This document shows positions 33,851 to 47,500 of a DNA stretch of 64,000 bases, piece after piece. The stretch lies in NCBI GenBank assembly GCA_034509755.1, contig CM067539.1, positions 21,299,001 to 21,363,000 on the forward strand, read 5' to 3'. The translations under genes were made by a program, and so were the position numbers. Numbering within the stretch: position 1 is the first letter of the stretch; each line of letters starts with the position of its first letter. The notes beneath the pieces are model-generated. The model did not search any database. It had not been told where the DNA came from and saw only the letters and a list, made by a program, of their open reading frames with translations. Source of the DNA: Anisodus tanguticus (taxonomy: Eukaryota; Streptophyta; Magnoliopsida; Solanales; Solanaceae).

Positions 33851-35538
33851 CTAAAAATAATGATGCTCCATTGGAAAAGGGTAAAGGATATTGAAAATTT
33901 AAAAATCCATGTTATTTTCATCCATGTCTTTTCCCCCCTCATTACTTGCCGTTGGACTCACAAATGCTTTGATAGATTAGCAAGATGGTTACATTCCTCA
34001 TTTGCAGCTCTCAAAATGAGTTCTATACTATTCATCTATGTGGGTAAACCACACATAAGAGAGCTGCCAGTGTTGGAAAGGACTGGTTCCAGGAATATTC
34101 ACTCTGCAACATTGGCTGGAAAGTCTTTCTTGCAAATTTTTTTTTGTCTTTCATCCTAAGAAGCAGTTGATTTTTTACATCTGTTCATCCCAGTGGCTGC
34201 CTGTTTAAGTGAGTGTTTTGAGTATATGGCATTTAGTTCATGTTAATGAAGATAGTCCGTATTATTTCATTAGGTCACGTTATTCTATAAGAGTGCCAAT
34301 GACCATGAAGCTGATTTTCTTATTGTCTAATCCTATGTAGATTGAATTTCCATGACACCTGTATGGACACGACTCGCACTTCTTTTGAAAGTGAAATCTC
34401 TCTATCTTTATTCTATTTGTGAGTATTTTGTTGCGGATTTTGCACCTTTAATATACGAATGCAAATGTTTATCTCAAAGTTGACATCATTTTATATTATC
34501 AACTTTTTCCTTGAACGTTATATATTAGAGATGAGAGAAATTTATCTTGATGTGCAATAGACGTGTATTCTTTGTCAAACCAACGATCAGGTTGGATAGG
34601 GAAAGATGGAAAAAAGATACTCAAAGAAGAATCCGCATAATTAATTGATGTATCGTATTTGGCCAAAGGACGTTTTCCATTCTTACAATTAAATTGGATG
34701 TGACTGGACATTTAGTTCTGTTTCCTTTTGCTTATGTATTGCCATCCTTATTCCAATATGACCTTATCTTTTAAGTTATTGTAAAGTGATAACGATGTGA
34801 TTTTTGTCATTTTCTATTTAAATTATAAGATGTTTAAATTGATCTTGGTCATAACTCATAACAACTAACCTGTATTGTTGGGCCCGTGCTGTGCACAGGC
34901 ATTTTTATCTAGTATTATGTAAATATGCAAGTACATGTTCTGTTTTGGACAATGTTGCATTTGGACAGTGTTGTTAATCTATGTCCATCAAGATAGGTTA
35001 GTCACAGAATTTTTTTTTAAATTTTGTTGTGGGTAATGATTTATCAAATCCAGTTCTATTTCGCACTGCTACTTATTCCTTTGTTATGAAAACAATGAGC
35101 AATATGATTTTGTGAAAATATTTCAATTTATTTCTCCAGGGAACTCAATAATCTACAGTCCGATCATAAAACTACCACAAAAGCAGAAATATATTAATTA
35201 TTTCTCCAGGTTATGTAAATAATCTACAATCAGATCATCAAGGGACTGTCATAGAGATGTTCTTCAATTATTAATGCCAACCATGTAAAAAGTTTATCCA
35301 CTATCATCGGATCAAGGATTCAATACTAATCCATATACATCATCTGTAAGATACCGCTTGATCTGGTAAGAGACTAGTGGACCAAACAATAAAACGAATG
35401 AAGCCAATCCCACATCCTAGGTTACTCAAAACCTTTAAGAAGTATGACATCCAATAAACCTGTATTAAGGGGTAGTTCTCATTCCTGTTTTTTATTACAG
35501 TAGTAAGAAAAACAAAATTGGAGAAAAGATTCATTAAC

Positions 35539-38500
35539 TTATGGTGTGGCATATGAAGGAGCTGGTAAGAAAGGAAATGGAGCAACTGAGGCATATGCTA
35601 CAGGTGGCCGACGCTTCATTCTTTTTACTTCTCGTGCCTCTTCTGTAGTATCCAATGATGATGACATCTGGACAATCTTAACGGAGTTTTCAATGGTCAT
35701 TTGCTGCTCACTCTCAGTTACACGATGAACTAGAAGCCCAGACATAAATACAGGAAGATAAAGAAGGCTGGCATGGAACATTCTCCTAGCATCTTTGGTT
35801 GTACCGTTCAGGTAGAATGATATTGCTGTACCGCTGATTGCCAGAGCAAGAAGTGTCGATTCCAGGAAAAACCACCCAGATGTCAAACCCCCTGCACACA
35901 GACAGTCGTAAGATAAGGCAGTCTAGATAGAAGCATGAATAGGGAGGGCTAAACATTAACTAAGTGCAGACTGAAACCAAGGACCCAAAACCAGATGAGC
36001 AGGAATCTCCAATAACTGAAAGGCACATGAGCAGTTGCATGGAAAACATCACATTGTTATGCAAGTCATTGGAGTCTGGAACCAGATAGTCAATATTTTA
36101 TCCACAAAATTCTACATTCAGCATTTCCATAATGATGTGAGCGCATTTTCATGATTTTATGTACTTCACAGAAAACTTTACGCTTTTCATCCAGGGACAT
36201 CTTAAAATGTTTGACATGATAAAAAATAATAATACTTCGGCCCAAAAAAATAGTTCTTTCCGATGATGTCCACTTCTTTGAAAAGAAAATATTAATACAT
36301 TTTATATCACAAGAAGTTTTACAAGACCAACCTTTATCCTTCTTAACATACCACCGTCCCTTTTTTGACAAGTATTCACCTGTTTCTTTATTATACGGTT
36401 TAAAAACAATTAAGTGATGTATATCCCATACCAAGAAAGGAACATGGATTTTTTTCAAATAACCATGTTATATAGGACAAATCACGAGCAAATCAACTAA
36501 TCCACCGGATACTTGCTACCTCCCACCTATAGAAAAAATCACCTAGCATTGTTTTTTTTTTACTCCATTGAGATTTGAACCCCAATCTCCCTTGGTCCAT
36601 TCGAATGTCATTGACCACTAAGCCACACCCTTCACTCAAGTTAAGAATTGATGCAAGAGTACACTAGAATGAAGTGTTAATGACCTCATCTACTGGATGC
36701 TCTTATTGAAACAACTTACATGGTGTGAATCAATTTGCTACAGTTCACCAGACAGATTTATCAGGCTTGTTAGTCAAAATTAGTTGCTCGAGTTTGAATT
36801 GCAAGCATATATATTTTTTTTGAAACTGGTAACATTGATATTAGAAGCACTAGGGCAGTGCAAAAGCCATATTTACGGAGGACGGATCCCCCCACACCAA
36901 CAAAAGTCTAAAACCAAATTACAATTGCCCTATCAAGTCTATTAAAGAAACCTCCTCCTCTATATAACACTCTTTACACCAAAAGTGAAATAAAAGCAGA
37001 CACTTCATCTTCTTAATGTCCTGCACATGATTACCCCTATTATAAAAAACTCCGGAGTTCCTCTCTTTACAAACTGTCCACCATATGCAAGCAGGAACTA
37101 ATCTTCACCATTTCTTCTGTCTAACTGATCTTCCCAAACTGTTCCAACACTTAAGAAGCTCAACAGTGTTTGCAGGCACACACCACTTGATCCCCACAAT
37201 ATTTAGAAAGAGTTGCCACAGTTGGATGGTAAGAGAGCAATGAAGAGACAAATGACTTTGTTTCTGTATTAGACTCACAAAATAGGCATCTGGAACATAG
37301 TTGGAAACCCCTTCTTCTCGGCCTTTCTTGAGTCAAAACTGCTTGTCTTGCCACCAGCCAAGTGAAACAAAGAACCTTAGTAGGAGCATTTGTTTTCCAA
37401 ATAGACTTCCATGGCCAGTCAACAATCTGATGAGCATAGTTGCTGATTGTTAGATAGGCAGACTTTACTGAGAAATTCCCATCTCATGGTCAATTTCAAG
37501 AGCCTTATGTTATCCTTATAATCCCTCTTACAATGATTTCTCAGGCCTTGCGCCTCCATTATCACACAACCTTTTCCCTCATTTCTCCTTCCTGATTGAA
37601 GCACATATAATCCAGCTTCCTTCTCAGAAATCTCAGCACCCAGAAGTGGCGTAGCAGCTGGAAAAACATTTTCACTTAACGGAGGAGATTTATCTAGCAC
37701 CAGGACACCATTATTGTCGGAAACTTCTTCAGCTTCATGTGTTAGTACTTCATCATCACTAGCAATGTGGACCAAATGAGCCTCATAGTCATTGCAAATT
37801 AGTTCACAAATCCTCTCCCACTCACCATCCGGATTACAATTGTCATATAGAATTGAATAATTATTCTCTACATCACATTCAGAGATTAAAGCATCATGAA
37901 ATTTATGTTCCGCTCTTTGAGTGTACCTATCAAACACCTGGTTTACGCCACAATCTGAATGACCAAATGATAAATCATGTGCCCCATTAAGAACCAAACC
38001 TTGTATCTGATTCTCCATTTCTCTGTTCGTCACACTTCCATTTTCCAGATTAGTATCCCCACAAGCAGAACAAGAATCATCTAAATATGTCGCCAAATAA
38101 TTTCCTGGAAAATTGTCGAACTTATCTGCATTATTTACAACGTCTGTGGCATCATACAATCGCTTATCCATCAGCTTAATTTCATCCCTTAGAAGGAAAT
38201 TTATCGAAGCATCTCATACAAAGGCTTGAACTCTTTTAGTATTTCTTTACCGACAAAAAACTTGGCCACCAATCCCCATTTCTAACTCGAGCACGAACTC
38301 GCTTGCGTCTCTTTTTACTTGAAAGCTTGTGATGTGGACCAAGTTCATATTTGAACTTCTTCCTTCATGCTTTCTTCTTGCCATCGGTGCCACATAGTTT
38401 GCACATAGAGCTTCGTAAAGTTTCCATGGTTTCTAAGATGTACTGAAAGTCATAATTATTGGGCTGGAAATTGGGATCGTCACTGGAATACCCCATGTCA

Positions 38501-41500
38501 TAGCTTGCCGAAACAAAATTAGGGCTTGCTTGATAATATTGATAAGCACCTTGATATGCTGAAATATGCTGTGCGTTGTACCAGTTTTGAGCTTCGTAGA
38601 GTAAACCATGAATATGGATTTGAGATATGGCTGTGGTAGCCGATACTTGGGGTGGGTAGTAGTAATAGGGACAAGGCAATATAGTAGAAGTAGGGCCAAG
38701 AATTGTCGGCTCTGATACCATTTGTAATGATATGAAGAGCTCCGGTGAGCTCAACAATGGAGAAATTAAGGAAAGAAGGAAGAAGAGGGAAAAAGAGAGA
38801 AAGATGGGGAGAAAAAAGATAATATTTTCATTCAGCATGATCTGCTAAAATGTGAATACAGGGTATTTAACATTGACCCAAAACAATCTAATCAACCCAA
38901 CACGTGGCAACTACAATTGTGACCAGCCTTACGGCCTAAAAAGTAGATAAAAAGACCCAAGCGACATTAGACAAACTTAGGACACTAAATACATAAAGTA
39001 AAATAAAATAGAAACCTCTCAATTGTTACACCATCCACCAGTTTTCCAGCAACCTTCTTCAATCTCTCAGTGAGCATTTTTTAAATAATCTTGTAAATGC
39101 TTCCAATTAGGCTTATAGGCCTAAAATCCCTAAGTTCTTTAGCCCCTGACTTCTTTGGAATGAGGGCAATATAAGAAGCATTAAAGCTTTTTTCAAAGTA
39201 CTCATTGTTATGGAAATTTCGGATAGTTCTCATAATATCATCTTTCACTATATCCCAGCACTTGTGGAAGAAACCCATAGAGAAACCATCAGGCCCAGGA
39301 GCCTTGTCAGCTGCACATAACTTCAAACTCTCCAGCACCTCTTGTTCATCAAAATCAGCCTGTAGAGCATCCTTTTCCTCTGTGGTTATTCTCTGTTCAC
39401 CATGAAAATTAAAATGTCGCCATACTTCAGTCTCTAAATATAAGTCTTGATAGAAAGAGACTATTTCATTTTTAATCCCCTCCGGATCAGTAATCAGATT
39501 CCCATCAACTTCTAGCTTATCATTATGATTGAATCTCCTATGTGCATTTGCTACTTTCTGGAAGTACTTGGTGTTTTTGTCTCCTTGCTTCAGCCAAGCT
39601 ACTCTTGATCTCTGTTTCCAAGCTATTTCTTCATACTTTGCAACTTCCTGAAATTCCATGATTAAAGAAGCTTTTTCCCGTAGCTCCTCATCCTGTAATG
39701 GCCTCTGTTCCTGCAACAAATCTAGGTTACTAATTTTTTACATCAATAAGGACTTCATCTCTTTCAGGCTTCTCCCACTCATCAAATTCCATTTCTTAAG
39801 CTTTCCTTTTAACATTTTTAGTTTTCCTACCAGGACATAATCAGGCCTTCCAGCAAGATCAAAAGAGTTCCACCAAGCCCTCACTCTTTCTTTGAAACAT
39901 CCATCTCCATCCACCAATTCTCAAATTTAAAATAAGATTTACAAAAATTCCATTCTCCACATTTCAGCTGGATAGGCCAGTGGTCGGAGGTGAGTTTAGG
40001 AAGCACTGACTGCTTAATGTTTGCAAATGCCCCGTCCCACTCTGTAGAAAAAAGGAACCTGTCACTTCTAGTAGAGCAATTGTGATTTGAGCCCCTGCCC
40101 ATGAATACTGCCCTCCAAATAAAGGAGGGTCCACCAATTCTAAATCTTGAATTGTTTCTGAAAATTCTCTCATAGCCCTGGAGTAGCCCCTACTAGATTT
40201 TCTCTTAGAAGCAAACCTGGTGATATTAAAGTCACCACAAACCACCCAGGCCCCTTCACCAAGTCCCTTAGAACCTGCTAACTCCCACCACACTTCCTCC
40301 CTTTCCACTGTTATTTGGAGCATAAACTCCAGTGCAAAACCAAACAAATTCCCTATTGTTGATGAAAGAAAATTTACATGTAATGGAATAAACCCCTTCA
40401 TTGATAATCTCTCCCTGCCACACCCTTTTATCCCATAGAAAAAAGAATTCCCCCACTCCTTCCATTGGCCTCTAAAGTGGCATAATCAGCCCACATATTT
40501 CTCAATAGATGTCTAGCTAGTTCCCCTAACCCCCCTTCCATTTTTGTTCCTTGTAAGCAATAGATATCTGCTCTCCATTCTATTAATAAAGATTTGATCA
40601 TCCTCCTCTTATCAAGATCATTCAAACCCCTCACATTCCAAGAAATAATATCAACTTTCATTGATATCCTGTCTAAAATTACCTATAGGTGGTAGGGGTA
40701 GGATTATTGATGTGAGGTGGATCCAGAAAATGAGTGGTTCTAGTTATAATCCCAAAACAATTCGTGTATATATTTCACAGAAACGTGAAATCAAAGTAGG
40801 CGATAAAGTAGTTGGAAGACACGGAAATAAAGGAATCATTTCCAAAATTTTGCCTAGACAAGATATGCCTTATTTACAAGATGGAAAATCCGGTGATATG
40901 GTCTTTAACCCATTAGAAGTACCTTCACGAAAGTTTTTGAGTCCCCCTAGCTTTCCTTCCTTAAATTTTATCCCTAACTCCAAATTTTTAACTTCCTTAG
41001 CCCCTTTAGTTTTGATAATGACTGGATTAGATCTAGGACAGGATGCCTCTGACATCCCTTGTCTTTTCCTATCTAATTTCAAGAATAAAGACCAGAACTC
41101 CCCTTCAAATTCCTGAAATTCCACCCCAAATTGCTTGCTTAACTTGAAAATATGATTTTGAACCCGAGTAGAAGCATCCAAATAGACAGCTTAGACGTCG
41201 AGTGGTTGCACCTCTTCAATAGGCCAGGAGAAAAGCTGCTCGATAGGTACCACTTGAAGATTAGAATCCGGAACCCCAGACGAAAGGAACTCTTTGCTCT
41301 CTGAAGAAGAACACTGAGTTGAGCACACATCCTTCGTAGAAAGTATCGTATCTCCCATATAAACTTCTCCATCCTCCCCAATTTTTTCACAGCTCTCATC
41401 GCGAGAATCACCCACTGAGGTCGTTGCCAGGTCAGCTTTCGAAACTTCCAGTCCCAAAGAGTTCGACTGATTTTTCATGCACAGAGCATGTATTTCGTCT

Positions 41501-44500
41501 GTGAAGGGATCTTCCTTTAGCGATCTAAATGAGTGCTTTTCCTTTAGAGCAAAAAGAGCTAATTCAGGCCTAGAATTAATTTTTTAAATTTTGGGAGGTT
41601 TCTGGGTCAGGCCGGACTCGCAAGGACCAATGCTTGACTCCCCAGAAATTGAAAGACCTGGCACGTGACATCCATGCTCTCTTAGCTGTCCAGATTAAAA
41701 AAATTGGCCTTCCATGTCCTGTCACCTGGTTGACAGAATTTTCCCCTTCCTAAGCTGACTTCAACGCACCCTTCTCATTAGAATAGGGTAATTGCCTCTG
41801 ACTTTCTCCATAACACTGAGATGCCTCCCCAAAATAACAATTAGGGTTCCATTTGAAATTTTCTTCGGGCAGCCCTACGAATTTCATCACCGGAGGGCTT
41901 TCGCACCAAATCTGCATGCTGAAGATCAACCCGCCCATTTCATTCTCGATACTACTCGGAATCTTCTCCAAAGGACCTTTTACTCGGAATTGCACCATAT
42001 CTGAATTGCAGGCATATTTATTGGCTCATTAAGGGATGCCATTATATCTGAAGCACAATATCAACAGAATTGGACGACACTTTGGCAGACAGTCTTCACT
42101 CGAGGCACGCGTTCTTCTTTACCAGGGAGCATGTCAGTAAAATTTATTTTTCTGATATAATATCTCTTAGAAGCTTTTATTGAATACATGTTGTGAATGA
42201 ATTTTCTGATTCACAGCTGGCAGACTAAGGTGTCATTAGTCAAGTTATTCAAAATTAACAAGACAAATTTGATATGTTGGCACAACTATTGGTCCGCATA
42301 TTTAGTCATAATCTGTACCTAGTCAAGATCTTGTTGCAGGGATATTAGCAACCAATCTTACTAGGAGTGTTATCCCTAGAAAAAATACTTGTAAGTTCGT
42401 CATCATCTAACCAGAATATATTATGTAAAAATTCTAATTTATGTATATATTTGGAGCTTGAACTCCCTCTATTTTTATTGTTCTCATTTAGAATTGAGGG
42501 TAATGACTACTTTCGACCTATATCTCCAAATTTATCATGGGTGATAGTTCTCACCTTTATCCTCCTTTTTTTGGGAATAAGTAATCAACTATATCCTCCT
42601 AACTTTTTAAAGGTGGCAGTCAGAATCCACAACCACTTTCTGCAAGTTGTTCAAGGATCATTCCAACTGTTTTAGACAATTCACCAGTGACTCTTATAGT
42701 ACAAAGTTAATCTTTCATCTTATTATTGAATCACGTCAAATCAGCCTTACAGCTCGAGATATTGTCGCACTTGTTATTCGGGAATTGACAATAACGGTCC
42801 ACTAACCTAGACTAGTAAAGGCTTAATACCTACATAGCCCCTTAAACTTGGCACATTTTGTAAGTTAGACACTCAAACTTAGTCAGTGACCAGATAGACA
42901 CTTAAACTTGGCAGAAGTGTCTTTTGAACACTTCAAGTTGACATGACAAATGGCGTGTTTTACACCTCCCTTTGAGAGAGTGGTAGGCTTCTATTCCATT
43001 TAAATAAGCTAAAAAAATCTTTTTAGAAGAAGAGTAGAAAATATACATTATTTATCAAATAATTTCTCTAGTTTAATTGTTTAGGAATATATAGTCACTG
43101 GTGATCCAATTCCCACTCACTCAATCTCCCTTCCCATCGATCAATTCCAATCAATGTATCCATAGTTTTGAGCTTATCAACTAAACTCAACAAACTCAAA
43201 TAATTTTCTAATCAGTAACATTAATAAGTCATCATTAAAAGGTAATTCTTCCATCGATTCCACGGGAAGAAGGAAGAGGAATGCAACTGTGTTTGTGATT
43301 AGAGAGAACCTTCCGGTAATGGATTTAGATTTTTATTGTTACGAAAATGATTAAACAAAAGATAATATTTATAAGGTAAAATAATCATATTATATACTTT
43401 TATATATGTAATAAATAGGTTAAAGAGATTGTTACAAAAAAAAAGTAAAATTAGAGAGGCAAGTGTAAATGTGTAATATTTCAAACTATAATGGTGGTTA
43501 GTGTTATTAAGCAAAACCTAGGGAGGTTAGAATAAGCTATAATTGTATTTATTCTATTTTTAGTTATATTATTCAATTTCTTTAAAAAAGTACATGTGTC
43601 ATCTAATAATTGGTATATTTAACATATTAGAAGCAAGTGTATTTCACTCACTTGGCCTTATGCACAGGGGTGTTCAAAAGACACACTTCTGCCTAGTTTA
43701 AGTGTCTATCTGGTCACTGACTAAGTTTGAGTGTCCAACTTACAAAACGTGTCAAGTTTAAGAGGCTATCTAGGTATTAAGCCAACAGAAAACCAGCACT
43801 CTCTTATATATCTGATAATACGGGCTGAAAATTACTTTATTTTTCATCCTCACATCTCAAAGTATGCACAGAGAAGAAACGAAATTCAAGAATGCAATCT
43901 ACAGAAAACTTCAGAACTATCAGTCAATAATTATCTGGCTACATAATGACGAATTTTTCTATATCTCTTCTTGGAATAACATTCCAATAATGCATTATGA
44001 TTTTTAATGTGCCAACCACCAGATCTTAACTTACTGTGCAGACCTACCTATTAATGTTCTTTTTGGTGTACCTTACAAGGTCCCAATTTGTATAGAGGAT
44101 TGGACCTCTTTTGTTGAGAACCATATTTTGGTGTAGGTTCTCTTCTTTTAGTATATGGCTTGTATACGAGGTTTCCCCCATTTGTTAATAAAATTATTTA
44201 CCTTGTCAAAAAAAAAAATCTTAGCTATACAGACTTGACTAAAACATACAGGTCAACAGATGTGCCAACAATACAAACTTGATTAATAGTTTTGACTAAA
44301 TAATCTTCACTAGTATAAACCTAGTACAATTGCGAGCCATTAACCACCAAGTTGGTTCACACTGTAAGTTATATTTAATAGAAGCTTTGACTAGATGCTA
44401 CAAATGATGTTATAAGTACGCTGTTCAGACATACCCTCGTATCTGACCCAGCCTACGAAAATTTTGTACTCAAGTTAATAGCATCATATGTGAATCAGAG

Positions 44501-47500
44501 AAAGATCAGTGAGTTGAAGGAATTAGATACTTCATACTCAATTGGAAGGTCAATTCATTGATATCTCAAGCACTATGACTTGAAATGATGTGAATCAAGA
44601 ACAGGATAACCATCATTCCTCAAACTATAAGATGATTGGTGAATCATCTAAACAAGGAATAATTTTGAACAGCTCACACGAGATGAATGTGAATTTAGAG
44701 AACACCACTCAACTCTTGAAGAATCATAAGGATACAAATCAAGAACCACCAGCATTGAAAATCTGACGACCTAGGTTAAAATTCACCTTCATCACCCTCA
44801 AATCTCAACAGGATGCAGAGAAAAGAAGCAGAATTGAAAAATACAATCTAAATAACTTCACAGCTGTCTCTCAATACGTATTTACTTTGCTGATGGGACT
44901 CATTTAAAACTATTCTTGGATAAATGCCCACAACAATATTTTGACTACTATTATAAAAAAAACAATATTTTGACTACTCTTGCCAGTATATTTCATTTGT
45001 CTAAAACAGTTTATCCAGGTTGACTTGGTACACTAAGTTATGACATTCAACTGTCAAATTCTCCTTAGGTACTTCCTTGGGACCTCATTATTAGCAATTA
45101 TGGGGAAACCTTTTAAGAAGGAGATATATTAATTGCATTGACATATGAAAGGTTGAGATCTGGTGATATGACACAGCGCCTTCCATGAATGGTTCAGAAT
45201 ATTGTAAGATTTTCATCTTTGGACCGTAGGAGATGGAATTACTTTGATGGTTTGTACAAGTCCTTTTATTTCACTAATTACTACAATTTCAGGCGTAACA
45301 GTACGGGATTATTTGGCCTACAAGATCAAACCAGATTATAGAGCAAGATTTTATAAGTAGCAGTCAACAAATTGGAATTTTCAATACTTTTCATTTTAGC
45401 GAATGTCTACTTTTTCCTTTTTCCCAACTTTTGAAGAATCAGAGTCGAGTTTTACTAAAAAAAAATGGTCAAATATACCATTAAAGTCAACTTAGGACAC
45501 CAAAAGTTGGACAGAGAGAAACATACAAGTCCACTTATAAAACTTAGGCAATTCGAATTGTACCAAATAATTCTTCACACAGAGCAATGCATAAATGGGA
45601 ATATTCCTATAAAAAAAATGACTCACAATCATAGGCTAGGTAACCCAATGGTAATAGATATAGGCAGTTTCTCAAGGCTACAGCGGCTGTCCTCTGACCA
45701 GAAGCATCAGCAAGAGAGAACATTCTGAACCTGTACACAAAATATGAAATGATAAGTCGAGGAAGCATCTACGGACCAACTTAGGCAAAATGTAACATTG
45801 GACATTATGAGAAAAAAGAGATGCTACATGATGTCAAGCAGCTGATGTACTTTATTGCAAGCATCATCAAGTAATACTCAAGCTCCCCCCACCCCCACCC
45901 AAAATAAGCCACGAGAAGCCCAAAAAAATTTCACCAATCATCATGTGAAGACTAAAGCTTGAGAACCTCTTTAAAGATAGCACATGTTGGGACTATCCTT
46001 AGAATCTAGATGCATTTGGCCATTAAAAATGAAACTATATGGCTACATTCACTGCACAACAGCCTTGACTTTGAAGATCACTACATGATTAATACTTGTA
46101 TGGCCAAAAGTTCAAAAGAGGAGGTACATACCCTCCGTCAGCATAATCTTTACGGCACAAGTATGCTAGGGCCATGAAATGAGGTAATTGCCAAAAATAC
46201 AGAGCAGCTGGGAGGAGCATTCCGTTGAGAGACACCTGACCAGAAGCTGCAGCCCACCTTCACAAGCAGAAAATCTTTCAATATGATGCATCAGCTGCAG
46301 AACCATGACAATAACAGCAATTACAAAATACCAGAAAGCATGGCTGACCAAAAACTAAATCTAAGTATCTGCTGCAAGTTATATTCCTATAACATTTCCA
46401 TAGAAACAAACGATCACTTTACAACGAAAACATGCAATTCAACCAAATAAAAAATGTCACCCTTTCTGCAACTAACTAGCAAATTTTCCAGGCACTGAGT
46501 CTGTAATTAATGATATTCCATGAAGAGAGTCTTCACACTGGAAGTGGAATCGTTATTTTACTATGCCGTTTAGCTAACATACGGAAGGAAAACCAGCAGT
46601 ACTTTACTCGACGAGTGCAATGAAGAAAATTTAAAGCAAATATGGACCTCAAGCATGCCAAAATGATCACTCTAGTAACAACTTATTATCAGCACATGGA
46701 TATGCCTATCAATGAACGTTCTCAAGCCAACTATCAACTGGGAGAAAGCTCTTATCAAGAATAGAACGATATACGATCATTTCTTCTTCATTTGCGGATA
46801 CAAAAAAAAAAACAGGTAGGACCGGGATTGATAAAGCAGAAAGCCTAAAGTGTCTTAGACAATTACCCAAGCAGGGGAGGAATAGCACCAACAATTGCAC
46901 CGACCCATGTATTTATTGGATGTATCTGCTTTAGTGGTGTGTATACGAATGCATACAGCACAAGATTAGAAGCACCAAAGCCAGCTGCCAGCATATTAAC
47001 CTGTACAGACCTTGCCATAGAAATTGCAACATCAGTCCCTCAATCAATAATCCATGCAACTGAAAGATAATTTTATCAAATTGCAATACATATTGTTAGA
47101 CTAGTTGCAAAGGATATCCGGTCACCTTGCTAGCCAGCAACGCAGTGCCCAGTATGCCAGTAGAAGATGCCCATATTACTGCATGGGGTATACTGATTCG
47201 TCCTGACGGCAATGGTCTTTTCTTAGTTCTGTTCATCTTAGCATCATTTTTCAGCTCAAACACCTGAGAGCAAACACTAAAATAATTAATTGCACGGAGT
47301 TCCACTACTTGAAGATGCATGCAAAAGTACATGCAACAGAAATTGTGAATGATGAATACAATCTCATCGTCATTAATTGTTTTACAAAGAAAAACATAGA
47401 AGGAAAAGAGGCAAATATTTCTCTACAGCCCACCGAGGGATTCACCCACTTTCGACGGGGAGGGGAGCAAACTTAATTTTCATTTAGGTGGAAATGTAGT

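Larger units (their letters stand above)
30877..34912. mobile_element. Segment bounded by two outward-facing Helitron 3' ends
   Basis: At the left edge, the minus strand reads GCCCGTGCACGGGC (perfect hairpin, 30890-30903), a 9-base spacer, then CTAG (30877-30880) followed by T. At the right edge the plus strand reads GCCCGTGCTGTGCACAGGC (hairpin with one mismatch, 34882-34900), a short spacer, then CTAG (34909-34912) followed by T. A hairpin followed closely by CTRR and insertion before T is the Helitron 3' signature. No Rep/helicase gene is present, so these would be non-autonomous. Whether this is two elements or one with hairpins at both ends cannot be decided here. Confidence 0.55.
36811..42001 (-). 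mobile_element. L1-type LINE in COX10 intron 6, with later insertions
   Basis: A non-LTR element in the same orientation as COX10. It is bounded by a near-perfect target duplication: TGAATTGCAAGCATAT (36795-36810) and TGAATTGCAGGCATAT (42002-42017), 15 of 16 bases alike. It ends in an A tail (T run on the plus strand at 36814-36820). From 5' to 3' it has ORF1 remnants (41998 to about 40935), ORF2 endonuclease (40661 to about 39880), RT start (39719-39032) and the zinc-binding C-terminus (about 37530-37160). It is 5'-truncated: the first base is 3 bases from the ORF1-like Met at 41998. A plastid fragment (about 40670-40933) and an LTR element (about 37560-39031) interrupt it. Confidence 0.9.

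Noticed and set aside
35546..35728. Plus-strand frame opposite COX10 exon 7
   Set aside because: Antisense shadow of a conserved, in-phase exon.
36545..36645. A tRNA gene on the minus strand
   Set aside because: Box A and B motifs are present but no cloverleaf can be closed and an A tail follows; it is a SINE.
38365..38838. A secreted protein with a hydrophobic N-terminus (MLNENIIFFLPIFLSFSLFF)
   Set aside because: The hydrophobic part is translation of a pyrimidine-rich LTR; the frame crosses the LTR edge and the primer-binding site.
40661..41116. A 151-residue plus-strand frame with clear rpoB similarity
   Set aside because: It is a fragment of a plastid gene joined to antisense L1 sequence, with no start, promoter or complete domain; annotated as a plastid-derived insertion, not a gene.
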